A stretch of 64,000 nucleotides of DNA. Source: Deroplatys truncata. Its lineage: Eukaryota; Arthropoda; Insecta; Mantodea; Mantidae. The notes beneath the pieces are model-generated. The model had not been told where the DNA came from. It was given only the letters and a program-made list of their open reading frames with translations, and did not search any database. The position numbers were made by a program, and so were the translations under genes. Numbering within the stretch: the first letter of the stretch is position 1; each line of letters opens with the position of its first letter. The DNA lies in NCBI GenBank assembly GCA_030765065.1, contig CM060984.1, positions 98,375,488 to 98,439,487 of the forward strand. The letters run 5' to 3'. Positions 34,684 through 46,723 of the stretch are shown in pieces.

Positions 34684-36110
34684 ATTTCTGTACTACATGT
34701 AGCAAATAGGAAAAGCACTGTATTCCACCCAAAAATTCCTTGTCAACTTTCACCGGAAACATTGTTTTGAGGTCCCTGCATATTCCCACCAAAAATAAAC
34801 TTTAGAAAAAGTTTTGTGTGTGTGCCTATTGACGCAGTATTTTATATCACAACACTGTGAATGCCAGAGTGATTGTAGTGTAAACTAACATTATTGTATG
34901 ACAGTGATTTGAGATGTTTGTTAATTATAAGCATTGTTAGGAAATAAGTTTACACGGCCTCACTGAAACTGACAATAGGAGCGGGTAACAATAAGCGAGG
35001 GGGTGAGTTGTTTATCAATTAGTAGAGACAAGCAAATGACGTCAGAGTAGCGCGCTTTTCTTTAGAAATGGAGGGAATATCTTTCCTAGAGCATATGTGT
35101 TCGTAATTCTGATTAAATATAAAAATAGACGCTAATGTTGGTGCGCTTTATTAACCAATAGCAGCTCTGTTATAATGTTTAGGCATATCGGGGTGAGGGA
35201 GTATAAAAAGCTAAAGCCAGAGACAAGTATTGTTCAGTTCAACAGAATCATCCACGGGTTACACGTCGCTCAGTTCTACAGAATCTCTCGCGTCGTAAAG
35301 TTAGTTAAAAGATGTGAAATACGAGAATTAATAATGCGCGGCAAATAAGTGATTATAGTTACATTCGACAGTTTCAGTCGGATGTGTATCAAGAGTAATT
35401 ATGTGAAATGAATAAAGTCTGACGGCAATAAAAGTGTAAAAACAAATTCTTTTATCAGTTTTATCTTTAGTAACAACTCCTTTCCGTTTACACACCCTGT
35501 TTAAGAGATTTGCTCGACTGGGTAATAATAGCTGGCCGGAGGAAAAAGAACTCAAAATTAAAAATAGTAAAACAATAACAGGCGCTCAGCAAATAAGATA
35601 ACACGAACGATACCGCGACACTATATGCCTGTGAACAGCATAACTCAAAAACGAAAAGTGAATTAAATACGTAACTTGGTGTTTAAGTTCAGAATCAGAC
35701 GACACGAAGATTTTCAATAAAATCCCAAATTTTTATTTTTTCAACAAGGCTCTAAAGATTTTAATTTAAATACCGTACGTTTAAGACATTTTCATAACAA
35801 TATCTTGAATTTTCTGGGAATAGCCTTTGAAGTCCTCTTCATTTGAGTGACTTTTGCATAATTGATAAACCGTAAGAGATGCATAAAATGTTACTGGAAA
35901 AACAATGCAGATCTTGTTAAAGCACACAACTTATGTCAAATACATTTGTTTGTGGAGTTAACCATTTCCGAGATATTCCATATTACAGGTTTGAATTTTC
36001 AAATACTTTCCATCAGTTTTCTCAAATAGGAAGTGTTTGTTTTTCCTCGTAGTCATGTAAAGAGCGTGGGATTTCTGCGTTACATTCACATAACCTTCTC
36101 TAGCCACTAT
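34684..36110 (-). repeat. Family A copy interrupted by a solo LTR
   Basis: The left part (34684-34829) has the hairpin remnant, 'ccacccaaaaattcc' and a GTGTGTGTG run. The right part (35625-36075) resumes at 'tgtgaacagcataactcaaa' and runs to 'tttctcaaataggaag'. The break is exactly the LTR at 34830-35620. Distal to about 36080 an oppositely oriented family A start ('gcgttacattcacataacc') is attached. Confidence 0.85.
34830..35620 (+). mobile_element. Solo LTR, family LTR-B
   Basis: The 791-bp segment begins TGACGCAGTATTTTATATCA and ends 'gataccgcgaca', giving TG...CA ends. It is flanked by the 4-bp duplication CTAT (34826-34829 and 35621-35624). Internally it has TATAAAA at 35202-35208 and an arthropod initiator TCAGTT at 35234-35239, and AATAAA at 35411 with a further 'caataaaag' as poly(A) signals. 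This is the layout of a retrotransposon LTR. No internal coding region adjoins it, so it is a solo LTR left after recombination. A minus-strand relative lies at 51644-52476. Confidence 0.9.
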
Positions 36111-36240
36111 CGTTTTCTTCAAACAGCTTCTAAAAATTGTTCTTGACCAAACTTATTTTCTATCAACATCTTGATTGAGAAGAAAAGCGTTTACAAAAAT
36201 AGTTTCATGACACATTTCGTTATAGGTACAGTCCAGTGTA
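36080..36240 (+). repeat. Family A fragment, A2-type start
   Basis: 'tgcgttacattcacataacc ttctctagcc' through 'cgtttacaaaaatagtttca' and 'catttcgttataggtacag' matches the start of the A2 copies at 45.2 and 31.1 kb. Confidence 0.65.
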
Positions 36241-37100
36241 AAAGAACGTGCCGATGATTTTGGTTTCTTATAGCGTTTTTATTTATTTAATGTTGGCAGA
36301 ATCCCTTCATCAGCTGTGTTCCACACCTACCCGGATGTGCTAATCTCTTATTGGTTTAAACGAAGTCAGCGGCGAAAGGCATGGGAAACGAAAGCGTTTT
36401 ATCTGAATGGCGGCAAGGTACTCGCCAGACACTCGCAAAATCTGTCCGTCTTTTAGTGGTTGATGTCAAAAGTCAGGCACTCAAACCCTCACCAATGAAC
36501 AGTAGTTGATTTCCGGCTCAGTAGTGAAGGAAGCCAGGGGAGGGGTTAAGATAAACATTATGTGATAGACAGATAGGCGGATGCAGGCATGAATAGATGG
36601 ATGGATGGAAGGATGGATGGATGGATAGACGGGCGGGTGAGTGGGCGGACAAGCAGAGTAGGGTAGGTTACGTTAGATAGATAATTTTTTTTATCTTGTA
36701 GAGCTTACAAGCCATAAGACCCATATAAACTTACAACCTAAAATTAAGTGCATGCAAATCAAAAGGGCGCACTTTAATTACAAATAATAAAGTGAAATGG
36801 TTGGGTGAAATTGGTTTGTAAATGATGTCCTTTTTATTATATGTGTCATTTGAAAGGAACGAAGGATATGCGCAATAAACCGAACAGTATTGCTCTTACT
36901 CGTAATGAGCAAGGTTATAGCGCAGCGAGGGCTGCGAAGCTATGGAGTATTTCCAAGTACAGCGACAAACTGATGGAATAAATTCCACGGATGCGGTTAC
37001 TAAACGTACAAACCAGGTGGCGTATTTAATTATAAATCCATAATGCAGTCCGCCTTGCACAAATGATACTAATTACGAATCAACTATGGAAACGTAGAAT
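36241..37100. other. Unassigned, with GGAT-type microsatellite
   Basis: A short (GGAT)n run at about 36595-36630. No gene or other repeat recognised. Confidence 0.4.
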
Positions 37101-37109
37101 CGGAATAAA

Positions 37110-37290
37110 AAAAAATCAATGCCATAGTCGGGATTCGAACTACCACATTCGGCTCCCATACCGCTGCCCCGTCATTGATCTATGATGCCGATTTGCTAAT
37201 ACGTTATGATATTCTCCATGTGACCCCAATTTTCCCAGTAAAACACAAGACTTCCTTAACTTCTCTTGAAATAACATACCCCAATGTCGA
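37110..37290 (-). mobile_element. SINE S2, reverse orientation, diverged
   Basis: 'atcaatgccatagtcgggat tcgaac' is the S2 B-box/3' stem in reverse. The leader end is recognisable at 'cataccccaatgtcgac' near 37275. The leader and head therefore occur together again. Confidence 0.7.
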
Positions 37291-37299
37291 CTTACATAT

Positions 37300-37889
37300 T
37301 TTTTAATTATGATTATACCTTTGCAGCCTATGGAAGAACAATTAATAAAGCTGAATTGATTAGTTTGTTCAAAAAATTAAAAGCTATGCGAAGAAAAAGC
37401 TATGCAAAAGCCGCCAATCAACTTGGGTTTCTAGAACTAGGTCAGGGGTGGGATAGAGCCATGAATAGCTACTGTAGGTACAGAAAGTAATCTACAAATC
37501 TTCGTTTCAGAAAATAAGTACTTCAGAAGTTCTTTTGTAATAGAACTATCCCTAGGTCGCCAAAAGCAAATGTTTGCCACAATCGTTATGAAATAGAAAC
37601 AAAAAATTTATAAACGGTAAATAAAGTAAATATCTTAATATTCCAATTACTTTTTAGAAAATTCATAAGGTTTCCTTATGTTATAACAGTGTATTAAAAT
37701 TAAAATAAGAAAGAAGCATTTCCCCGCCAGTTCTTCATAAAACTGTGATTTTGCCAAAAAAGCTTTTTAATGTAGCTCAATTTTGCACTACAAATGTGAG
37801 TTTCATAAAACACTTAACGAGTTGTTTAGTATTTATATTTCATTATGAAAATATCCAAAGACATCAACTAATTGGGTTCAGTACTAATT
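37300..37889. other. Unassigned AT-rich sequence
   Basis: A 68-residue frame at 37284-37490 has no recognisable domain. Confidence 0.35.
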
Positions 37890-38288
37890 TCTCTACCGCT
37901 TAACTATGCCAAAAAAACTATGTCTACACAAAAATTCAATATCCAGATTTCACAGGAATTGCAGATTCCATGATTCCATGAATAAAATAAACAGTTTTAG
38001 AAAAAGTTCCGCGCGCGGGCATAAATCTCTGAACAGCATAATTCGAAAAGAAAATCGGATACCTGATTCAGTCGCCGTTTAACGATGGCAGGTTATGACT
38101 TTCAAGAAAATCTCCCTTTCCGTGCTAAGATGCATGGAAAACGTTTGTTTTGTATTATTTTCTCAAACGTTGCTCTAACGATTTTAAATTAAAATATCCC
38201 GTGTTTGATATAGGTAATAATATGATAACTTAAGTGTATATCTTGAGATATTTTAACTGTATATAATGTTAAATGAATCGAAAACCAT
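37890..38288 (-). repeat. Diverged family A copy
   Basis: Blocks 'aaaaattcaatatccagatt tcac', 'tctgaacagcataattcg', 'gctctaacgattttaa' and 'tgtatatcttga' appear in order. The copy stops at 'cgaaaaccatgaga', matching the consensus 'ggtaaaccataagaga', exactly where the inverted-LTR element begins. It is probably that element's insertion target. Confidence 0.7.
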
Positions 38289-38292
38289 GAGA

Positions 38293-39148
38293 TGAGGCAG
38301 TATTTGTAACACTTAAATGATTTCAGTGTAATTATATAATATAAAAAAGTAACAGTCCGCCTTAGAGCTATATGTGTATAGTATAATATATAAAATTTAT
38401 GTAACAGTCATTATATTATGTGTATATTATTATGTGCATGTTTAATAATGTTATGTGAATGTATTATGTAATTTAACAATGTAAGACCTGTGAGAATAGA
38501 AGCCGAAACTTGTAAACATGAGGTAACCTTGAGGCAATAATGAACTAGAAAGTTTAATAATGCTACTAATAATTCTTGGAACAATAATGTAATATTTAAA
38601 ACAGTTTATAAATAGCCAATCAAAAACTAAAAAAGCTGAAAGTTAAATAAAAGTATTCTATTGGAGTAGGATTAACCAATCGGAGACTTGAAATAGAGAA
38701 ATTTATAATTTTAAGCGGTAGACGGCAGATGCTAGTAGGCAACGTTCCTGAGCAGTTCGCTCGGTACGTATTCAGTGTGAGACATAAAAAAATTAATTAC
38801 GGCGTGAATAATATAACGTTTACGTGTTAACAGTACAAGTAACAATAATCTCACTGCTATACAGTAAGATATACCAGTGAACTGTTATTTAATCGTCGGA
38901 AACATTAATAAAATGAAGTTAAATACCACAATAATCTGGCCTTCATTCTTTAGCCGTTCCAGCCCTGCTAAGAGATACGTGTTTCTGCAAATTACTACTG
39001 ACTAAACCGAGGCAAATATACATATAAAATATTTAAATAAACATTAAAATTAAAAAGTTTTTTAAAAGTGGGGTGAAGGCCACCGGAAAGTATACGTGGG
39101 GCAAAGGCCACCGGAGACTTTTTTCCATACGTGGTTGCAACTACTTCA
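38293..39148 (+). repeat. Left LTR-like arm
   Basis: Outer end TGAGGCAGTATTTGTAACAC; inner end 'ggttgcaactacttca'. It contains an initiator-like TTCAGTGTGAG near 38770 and a doubled 'ggcaaaggccaccgg' / 'gtgaaggccaccgg' motif near the inner end. Confidence 0.8.
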
Positions 39149-40196
39149 AGTTTTGGCTCCCCAACAGTGGAACTACAATACATCTATGTTCAAATTAGTG
39201 CCAAAAACGTGGTGCAACTACAATACTCCTACTTCAGAGAGAGTTATATAAACAATTTGCTTCAAAAAGAATCTATAGATATACATTTTGTATCAAATAA
39301 GTGTTTTGGTAAGTTTAGGCATTTCCAAAATATTCGATTTTGTTGACGGAATTTTCCAGTATTTTAAGCAATATATGATCTTTCAAGTGTCGTCCTTTGC
39401 TTCTCTTGAGCTAATGCAAAGAGTATGTGTTATCAAGGCAGTTATATACAAAACAGACGGTTATCAGCCTCCATTATGTTCTTGCGTAACTGGTGGAATT
39501 TGTATTGAAGCTATTTCTGCCAACATTTGTAATGTTTAGAGAATATAGATAGAAAAATAAGTTTTGTATGAAGAACTTGTAGAGTATGTACGAAAATAAA
39601 AAGATAGAGAAGTGAAGAAAAAGACTATGATTACATTTCTTCTTATTTTTTAAATTAATTAGTATAATTATATTTTTTCTGCCTATTACTACTTTTAAGC
39701 TTAAAAGAATAGGACTGGTTGTTAGCATTTAAAGCTACCATTGGCTTATTGAGATATTCTATTTTTCTTTTTTTCATATGTTTTCAATAAGATCATTATT
39801 TTTTATATATTTGGTCCAAACCAGTAACATTACAAAAAAAGTAATAACTATAGTTATGAATAGACTTGTAAAACTGAGGCATAACATTTTCTATTACTAA
39901 AACTCTTCTCGGGCAGCCAACCAGGCAAATAGCGACGATCTTGTCCTTAAGCCTTCCAGAGCTGTTATGTCCTGACAAGGAGAGCTCTCGAAAACTATTT
40001 ATCTGGTTGGTAACCTCAGAATTTATAAATGTCGCCAGCAAAGCTTTAAATTAAGATATTTTTCATTAAAATTGGACAGCAACTGATAAAATAATTTAAG
40101 TTTTGAAAGTTGTATTTTAGAGAACAAAAGTAGAGACGACATATCTCTTCACTGCAAGTTTAAACAATGTAAAATACACGCTTTGGGCACCAAACT
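39149..40196. other. Internal region of the inverted-LTR element
   Basis: AT-rich, with only short frames on either strand. A minus-strand frame of 81 residues (39796-40041) includes 'NSFRELSLSGHNSSGRLKDK'. I do not recognise it, and no retrotransposon enzyme motif was seen. The segment may be a captured or decayed internal sequence. Confidence 0.5.
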
Positions 40197-41077
40197 TGAG
40201 GTTGTTGCTGCCCCACGTATGGTACAAAGTTTCCGTTGGCCTTCGCCCAATGTTCACTTTCCGTTGGCCTTCACCCCAAGTTTAGGAATCAACTTTGCAT
40301 TTTAATGTTTCTTTAAATATCATACATATTTATGTTTGCCTCGGCTACGTCGTATTAATTTGTAGAAACATGTATCTCTTAGCAGGGGGTGATGCGGCTA
40401 AAGAATGTAGGCTTACACAAATTATAATTTTTACTTCACTCCTTTTATTAATCTTTCACACGATTAAATAACACAGAGAGCTGTGAAATTGTTTATTAAT
40501 TACTTGCACTTTTTAACACGTAAACTTTATAATATCCTCGCCGTAATGAATTTTATGTCTCATACTGAATACGTATTGAACTGCTTCGGAACGCGTCTAG
40601 CGTCCGGTTGGGAACGCTGTCTACTAGCGACTGGCGTTTACCGCTTAAATTTGTAAATTTCTCTATTTCAAGTCTCTGATTGGCTAATTTTACTGCAATA
40701 GATACTTTTATTTAACTTTCTTCTTCTAGTTTTTGATTGGCTATTTATAAACTGTTTTAAATATTACATTATTGTTCCAAGAATTATTAGTAGCATTATT
40801 AAACTTTCCAATTCATTATTGCCTCAAGGTTACCTCATTGTTACCGCAGTGTTAGCAGTTTTTGGCTTCTATTCTCATAGCTCCTACACTGTTAAATTAC
40901 TTAATACATTCACATAACACTATTCTACATGTGCATAATTAAGATAAACAATACAATGACTGTTACATACATTTCATATATTATTTTATACACATATTGC
41001 TTTTAAGGCGGGCTGTTATTATATTTTATATTATATAATTAGACTGATATCATTTAAGTGTTGAAAATACTGCCTCA
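40197..41077 (-). repeat. Right LTR-like arm (inverted)
   Basis: Read on the minus strand it begins TGAGGCAGTATTTTCAACAC and ends 'gcagcaacaacctca'. It then meets 'agtttggtgcccaaagcg', a candidate primer-binding site. Its doubled 'gaaggccaacgg' motif matches the left arm. Arm divergence consists of scattered substitutions and small indels. Confidence 0.8.
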
Positions 41078-41081
41078 GAGA

Positions 41082-41500
41082 AAAAAGAAGAAGAAACTAT
41101 AATGCTACATGATGAATATTGTTCCCAATCTTAATCTAGTGATGTACTAGCCATTTTGACATTTTATTTAAAAAATGAAGAAAAATGTATACAAAACTAA
41201 CATATATAGATAAAACGGAAATCAACATAGACCAGTTTAAACATTATAGTACTATCTAAAGGTTTTGTTATGAATGCAGAATAATATATAACACTCTTCT
41301 CCTTAACCTAAAGCCTTTAATTGGCAATGTCAAATCCTCAAAACGTATTTTAAAAATACTTGTGTAAAAAGGATTTTTATTCTGCGCATTAGTATATGAG
41401 CACAGTACATGTTGATGTACTACTTGTGCACATGACTAATATCATTACCTATGTAAATATGTATATATATGTATATATATATATTTTTTTTTTGATGTAG
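41082..41500. other. Unassigned AT-rich sequence
   Basis: It could be the continuation of the family A copy broken by the inverted-LTR element, but the match is too weak to claim. TA-rich runs occur near 41460-41482. Confidence 0.3.
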
Positions 41501-41504
41501 AGTC

Positions 41505-41600
41505 CGCTGAAAAATTCAATGTCATAGCCGGATTTGAACACATTTCTACTGCTTTTCCTACGTATGCTCTAACCTAGAGCTACTTTGTTTTTCACAGCCA
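41505..41600 (-). mobile_element. SINE S2 fragment, reverse
   Basis: 'gaaaaattcaatgtcatagc cggatttgaac' is the S2 body, stem and B-box in reverse complement. The A-box end is decayed. Confidence 0.65.
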
Positions 41601-42120
41601 GACCACCAAGATATCTCACTTTAGAGATAACAATTAGAAAGTGCTTTATATCTGAGTACACAAATAATTAAGCCAACTGTGAGGTAAATTTAATGAGGCA
41701 CTGAAGTTTTCAGCTACTCTACATAAAAACAGTCTCTAGGCCAAGTAGGTCCTTAAAAAGTATAATAATTCATTAATAATTATGTATAATAATAATAAAC
41801 AGAATAATGCATATAGATATTTATTCTTCCTTATTAATTATAAAAATTTAGACGTTTTCTATGTTCGTAATCCTTGTGACTACTCCACAGATTTTATAGT
41901 ATCTTAACTAAGCTAAACTCAATTAAACGTTTCTGATGTTTAACAGAATTAAATTTACTTTTGCCACTGCCTTTTCAGCACTAAATTAAGACGTTTAGGT
42001 ATCGCATTTCATGCTATTTGGTCGTCATATCGGGATATCAGAATTGTGATGATATCTGGACGACATTAGAATTTCCTCCATCGGTAGTACGGACCATTTT
42101 CTAGTTAGAAACTTGCAGCT
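41601..42120. other. Unassigned AT-rich sequence
   Basis: No feature recognised. Confidence 0.4.
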
Positions 42121-42124
42121 GACT

Positions 42125-42310
42125 GCATTGTTATAGATGGGAATGTAAATGGAGCAGTGGGCGGAACGAGTGGCAGGATAAACCGGAATACCCGGAGGAA
42201 ACCTGCCCGGAACTTGCTTTGTCCGCCACAAATAGTTCATCCAGCGTTGAGATCGAACCCGGGTCGTCTCGGTGGAAGGCTGCTAATTCTACGGCAATGT
42301 TCTCGGGCAA
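42125..42310 (-). mobile_element. SINE S1 copy, 5' two-thirds, reverse
   Basis: 'aaccggaatacccggaggaa acctgcccgg' is the reverse of the S1 'gggttttctccgggtgctcc' block. 'gagatcgaacccgggtcgt' is its B-box region, followed by the A-box side. The 3' tail is missing. Confidence 0.8.
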
Positions 42311-42670
42311 TTAAAGTGCAAATGTATGTCTACAAAAGAACAATACAGACAATAGCTTCAAAGTACCTGTAAGGGAAGTTTGAAAATTAAGAAGTCAAAC
42401 TTTATATGCTGTCAAAAGGGAGATAATACTCCAAATTTATTAAAAATAACAACAAATGGTTTTCTGCATTCAAACAAGTTTGGAAAAGCAATATAGGTAT
42501 TTTCCTGTAGTATTACTATAACCAGATCCCTTTCAGGTTTTAAAAGTTCTCGGTGTAAAATCCAATGTTTTATTTCTTCTGCATTTTCTAGAGACTCGTT
42601 TCCACATAGTGAATTAATTATTGAAACACAAACAATACAAACACATTTTTAAACTATGTAAACAGCATAT
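42311..42670. other. Unassigned AT-rich sequence
   Basis: No feature recognised. Confidence 0.4.
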
Positions 42671-42671
42671 T

Positions 42672-42840
42672 TATTTTTACTTTCTCTACCACTTACCTAT
42701 GGGTAGAGCAAGTATTGTAAACTTTCTATACCCAGATTTCACCTAAATACGCACTTTAGATCCCCTAAACCCAAAAAACTGGTAGTGTGTGCGCATGTGT
42801 GCTATCAGAAATACAATATAAATAGACAGTAGGAACTAAG
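42672..42840 (-). repeat. Family A fragment, hairpin end
   Basis: 'tttttactttctctaccact tacctatgggtagagcaagt' is the terminal hairpin, followed by 'cccagatttcacc' and a short GTGTGCGCATGTG run. It then decays. Confidence 0.7.
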
Positions 42841-43221
42841 AATATATGGACACATAATTATCAATTAAGCAAAATTTTACTTTTAGCTTTAAGATACAAG
42901 CATTTTCTCACCGCTTATTGATGCAATAAAACGATAGTGGCAGAAGCTAGATAAACGTACTCAAATAAATGTAGGAAAATGTATTTATATATTGCAAGCA
43001 GTGCCCCAGAAGGATTCCTTGAGTAAACTTTGATTTAAAACCAATTTAATTGTTGCTAAAATGTTAAACACAAACCTTAAAAAACATGTATGAAAAATGC
43101 AAAGAAGATAAAGATAAGGTAAACGCCATGAACAATGACTTTGGTGCACCAGAGATAATTATATAGCATTTCATACACATAACAGCCCACTAAATTTATT
43201 TTCTAACTGCAAACATCCACA
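42841..43221. other. Unassigned AT-rich sequence
   Basis: No feature recognised. Confidence 0.4.
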
Positions 43222-43342
43222 TTTTTACTTTCTTTACCAAGTACATAGTAGGTAGAAAAGGTATTACATTCCACCCAAAAATTCGATGTCGAGATTTCAC
43301 CGGAAATGCATGTTTTAAGGCCCCTGAATAAAAAAAACAATT
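43222..43342 (-). repeat. Truncated family A copy in tandem with the next one
   Basis: 121 bp comprising the hairpin end to the 'cccctgaataaaaaaaacaa' block, followed at once by a full copy of the same orientation. The arrangement parallels 29632-30832. Confidence 0.85.
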
Positions 43343-44195
43343 TTTACTTTCTCTACCACGTACTTAGTAAGTATAGAAGGTATTGCATTCCACCCAAAAT
43401 TTCACCGAAAATATATGTTTTGAGGTCCCCTGAATCCAAACAAAAAAGCCATTTTTAGAAAAAGTTCCGCCTCCGCGTGTGTTTGCGAACAGCATAACTC
43501 AAAGACTAAACGTTGGATAATTTGTTATTTAGGTCCAGTACCTTCCAAAAATGTAAACAAAGGATTTTCAAGAAAATCTTCCCGTTCCAAAATACCCTTT
43601 ACATGGAACATTTTTTTCGAAGTTTATTTTTCTAAAAAATGGCGCTAGCGATTTTGATTAAATTACCATATACTAAGGATATTTACAAGACAAATAAAAT
43701 GTATATCTTGAATTTTTTGGGAATAGCCTGTGAAATACTCTTCACTTGGAAGGAATTCTGGAGAATCTTGTATAACTGCTAAACGTTAAGCAATAGACGA
43801 AAACGTACCGCACAGAAAATATAGATCTCTTTAAAACCCACAAATTATTTCAAATAACTTTTTTGTAGCTTCAGCCATTTCTAAGATATCCATATTAATG
43901 GTTCAATTTGTTCAACACTTTGTCATTCTTTTTAAGGCCCATCGATTTTCAGTTATTTCTCACAATTGCATGGCAACAGTATGGAATTTTAAAGCCAGCA
44001 TATAGCGTCTAGTTCTTAAAACATTTGACTATCGCTGTTCTCTTTGTATCTATAACGAGATGTAGCTATTTCTCCAATGCTTTATTTGGATTAAAATATA
44101 GTAGAGTGAAAAATAAGCTTTAGTAAGACTAGTTTTTATAACCGCTACTAAAGATAGAGGGTAGAGAAAGTCACGTAAATCTTTCACATTAGATT
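43343..44195 (-). repeat. Family A copy, A2 subtype, full length
   Basis: From 'tttttactttctctaccacg' to 'gggtagagaaagtcacgtaa atctttcacattag'. It has the A2 block 'attgcatggcaacagtatgg' and 'agcatatagcgtctag'. It is the clearest A2 copy. Confidence 0.88.
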
Positions 44196-45190
44196 TTTTT
44201 ATATTTTATATTATGGTCGAGGGGTTTTTTTCAGTATTGATAAGAGAAGTACAGGAGACCAAGAATTTGAAAATGGATAAATTGAGGCTCACTAAATTAT
44301 TTAATACGGACAAAGAACAGCCAAAAGTATTAGTAACAGCCACATGATTTCTCTATCCATTATCAGAGCATGCATATTTCTTATTCCTTTAGCATGTATG
44401 CGAGAAGCTTACCGCAATAAACATCTGCCTAGAAACGTTTTCAAACTTCAAACTACGGATTTTTTACAGTGAGGAGAAAACACTCAACTATTTATATTGC
44501 AAGTCAATTTTTTTTGTCATAAGATAAAGAGGGCCAAATAAAATAAAAGAAAAATAGTTGATTTCCAAATACATTATATATAGCAAACAAAATATACTTC
44601 AACGTGGGAAAGTGTAAGTTCAGAATAGCCAACAGTAAGAAATGTTATTTTATATAAGCTTTATGATTTACGAGATCTATTTTTATCCTGAAGTACACTT
44701 TGTTTATTGTTTATGATTTTTCATGTTATGCAACATTCAATAAGAATAAAAAAGACTTCTTACTATAGATACGATACAAGTTACATTCCAACATACTACA
44801 GATGGATACAAGTTAGAAAGAGTCGCCTTTTTACAGGTTTAATTTACATTTTGACAATCCCGTTTCTCAAACACAGTATATTTTATTTAAATTCATTACA
44901 GCAACTTTTAGGAAAACCCATATAATATTATTTCATGTTAAGGGCTGTTTAAAAATCTTTATCCAACATGGTTAACATTCTCTTGCCTAAATGTGAAATT
45001 TTATAGATATCCGAGTTTGTTTTTTAATGTTGTGTTATTCCTATGGACGCATACGAAAAATACATTTTTTCTACGAATGCCTTTTCTGGACTCCAGAAGC
45101 TTTAGGAAGTGCATTTTCTAATGATATTCAGTTATTGAATTCTTGCTTCTAGTGCTTGCCTGTGTGTACCTTAGGTAAGCAGTAAAGGAA
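44196..45190. other. Unassigned AT-rich sequence
   Basis: Only chance frames; no repeat family recognised. Confidence 0.4.
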
Positions 45191-45204
45191 ATAAGCATAT
45201 TAAA

Positions 45205-46012
45205 AAATCTCGTGTTACTTTCTCATGACTTTCTCTACTCACTGTCGTTTTTATATAGCTTCTGCAACCATTATAACAAAACCTTACTTGTCTATCTGCT
45301 CTGTGTTATGGAGTTAAACGCTTGTAGAATTCTTTTCATTACATATTTCATTGCAGGTACAACGGGATGCAGGAAATCGAAACGATAGTCAAATGTTTAA
45401 ATGCGGATTGCTCTTTCCATAACATCGCGAGTAACAACAGAATGTCGACAACACAAATGACAAGTATTGAAAAATTCAAACAAATAATAGCGAATATCTC
45501 GAAAATAGCTGCTGCCATGATAAAAGTTATTTGGAAATGTGCAGTACCTACCTTTTTTGACTATTTCTTATGGTTTACCCCTTACACAGAATTATACAAA
45601 ATTCCTCCCTAATGAAGAGGACTTCACAGGCTATTTCCAGAAAATTAAAAAAATTATTTTATTTATCATGTAAGCATCTAAAACGTATTGTATTTTACCA
45701 GAAACAATTAGAAGGGTTTTTGATAAAATCAAACATTTCGAAAAAAAATTTATATAAAGAGTAGCTTGTTGATTTTCTTGAAAATCTTCATGATGTATCT
45801 TTGGAAGATATTGAACTTGAATACCAAGTTCGATATTTATTGCAGCTTTTGTTCTTGAGTTACGTTGTTCACAGACACAGGCACACTTTCTAAAAATACT
45901 TTTTATTCAGGGGGCCTCAAAACGTGTATTTGTGGTAAGATCTCGTAATCGAATTTTTGGATGGAATGTAATACCTTCTCTACATACTACATACGTAGTA
46001 GGGAAAGTAAGA
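45205..46012 (+). repeat. Family A copy, A2 subtype
   Basis: From 'tcgtgttactttctcatgac tttctctac' to 'catacgtagtagggaaagta'. It contains the A2 'cgcgagtaacaacagaatg' equivalent block and a very short CA repeat ('cacagacacaggcacac'). Confidence 0.85.
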
Positions 46013-46720
46013 GGTGATTGTTAAAAAGCAGTCGTATGTCTAAAACGGAAAACAATCATAACCGTTCTAGTTATATTTTGATTTAGATAGATTCTTAAGC
46101 ATTTTGTGGTCAAATTGGACAAAAATGTAAGTTATTTACGCAAACCTTTGTTAGACACTGACGAAAGAAATATGCGGAAGGCGGCGGCGTGTCTGAATCT
46201 CTGCACAGAAACTTTGCCGCCATGTCATCAAATATCCAAGAGGAGCGAAGTGTGCAGTGAAAATGTCAGGGGTGAGTTTTGTTTTTGTAAGGAGGCTAGA
46301 GTTATTTCTCACGTTTCCACCGACCTCTTTTATATCCTTCCTTTCATAAAAAGACGGTGTACACATGAAATATTTCGACAATCCCTGAACTGGTTTTTAT
46401 TATTTTAGGAAATGTCGCAGCCGCACAGTTTCAATATACAAGGGTGTAATGTTTTTCCAAGCGCCTGTGTTACGACACCCGGATCTCTTGCCATCTTCAG
46501 GTCGGGTTTATGCGCGCCGTGTGTCGCGAAGCTTCGGGACCTGGATGTTCACGACCAGATGAGAAAACCACAAACGAGTGGCAAGGTCCGGCAAAGGACT
46601 GAAACTAACTGCACGATGCAATGAAATCTTTTGCACCTGCGCTCGGCCAATGTAGAACCGGGTTTTGCCAGTCTATTTCCCGAAATATTTCCACTTCTTT
46701 TCTTACCCAGCATAAGGGGT
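46013..46720. other. Unassigned, moderately GC-rich single-copy-like stretch
   Basis: 46150-46690 is richer in GC than its surroundings and has open frames on both strands (e.g. 46106-46408). Two sites, 'caggGTGAGT' near 46270 and a weak acceptor near 46410, could be splice signals. I recognise no protein domain, so I do not call a gene. Confidence 0.3.
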
Positions 46721-46723
46721 AGC

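Larger units (their letters stand above)
38293..41077. mobile_element. Inverted-LTR (foldback-like) element with 4-bp target duplication
   Basis: Left arm 38293-39148 (856 bp) and right arm 40197-41077 (881 bp) are inverted copies, visibly similar along their full length. Both share 'aattcttggaacaataatgt', 'tttataaatagccaatca' and 'gacttgaaatagagaaattt' when read inward. Each arm starts TGAGGCAGTATTT at the outer end. At the inner end each closes with CA followed within 4-5 bases by TGG plus a primer-site-like sequence ('tggctccccaacag', 'tggtgcccaaagcg'). GAGA flanks the whole element at 38289-38292 and 41078-41081. The middle (39149-40196) has no recognisable gag, protease, reverse transcriptase or integrase. 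Normal LTR elements carry direct LTRs. Confidence 0.8.

Noticed and set aside
46106-46408. 100-residue frame as a host gene
   Set aside because: No domain, unconvincing splice context and an overlapping open frame on the other strand.
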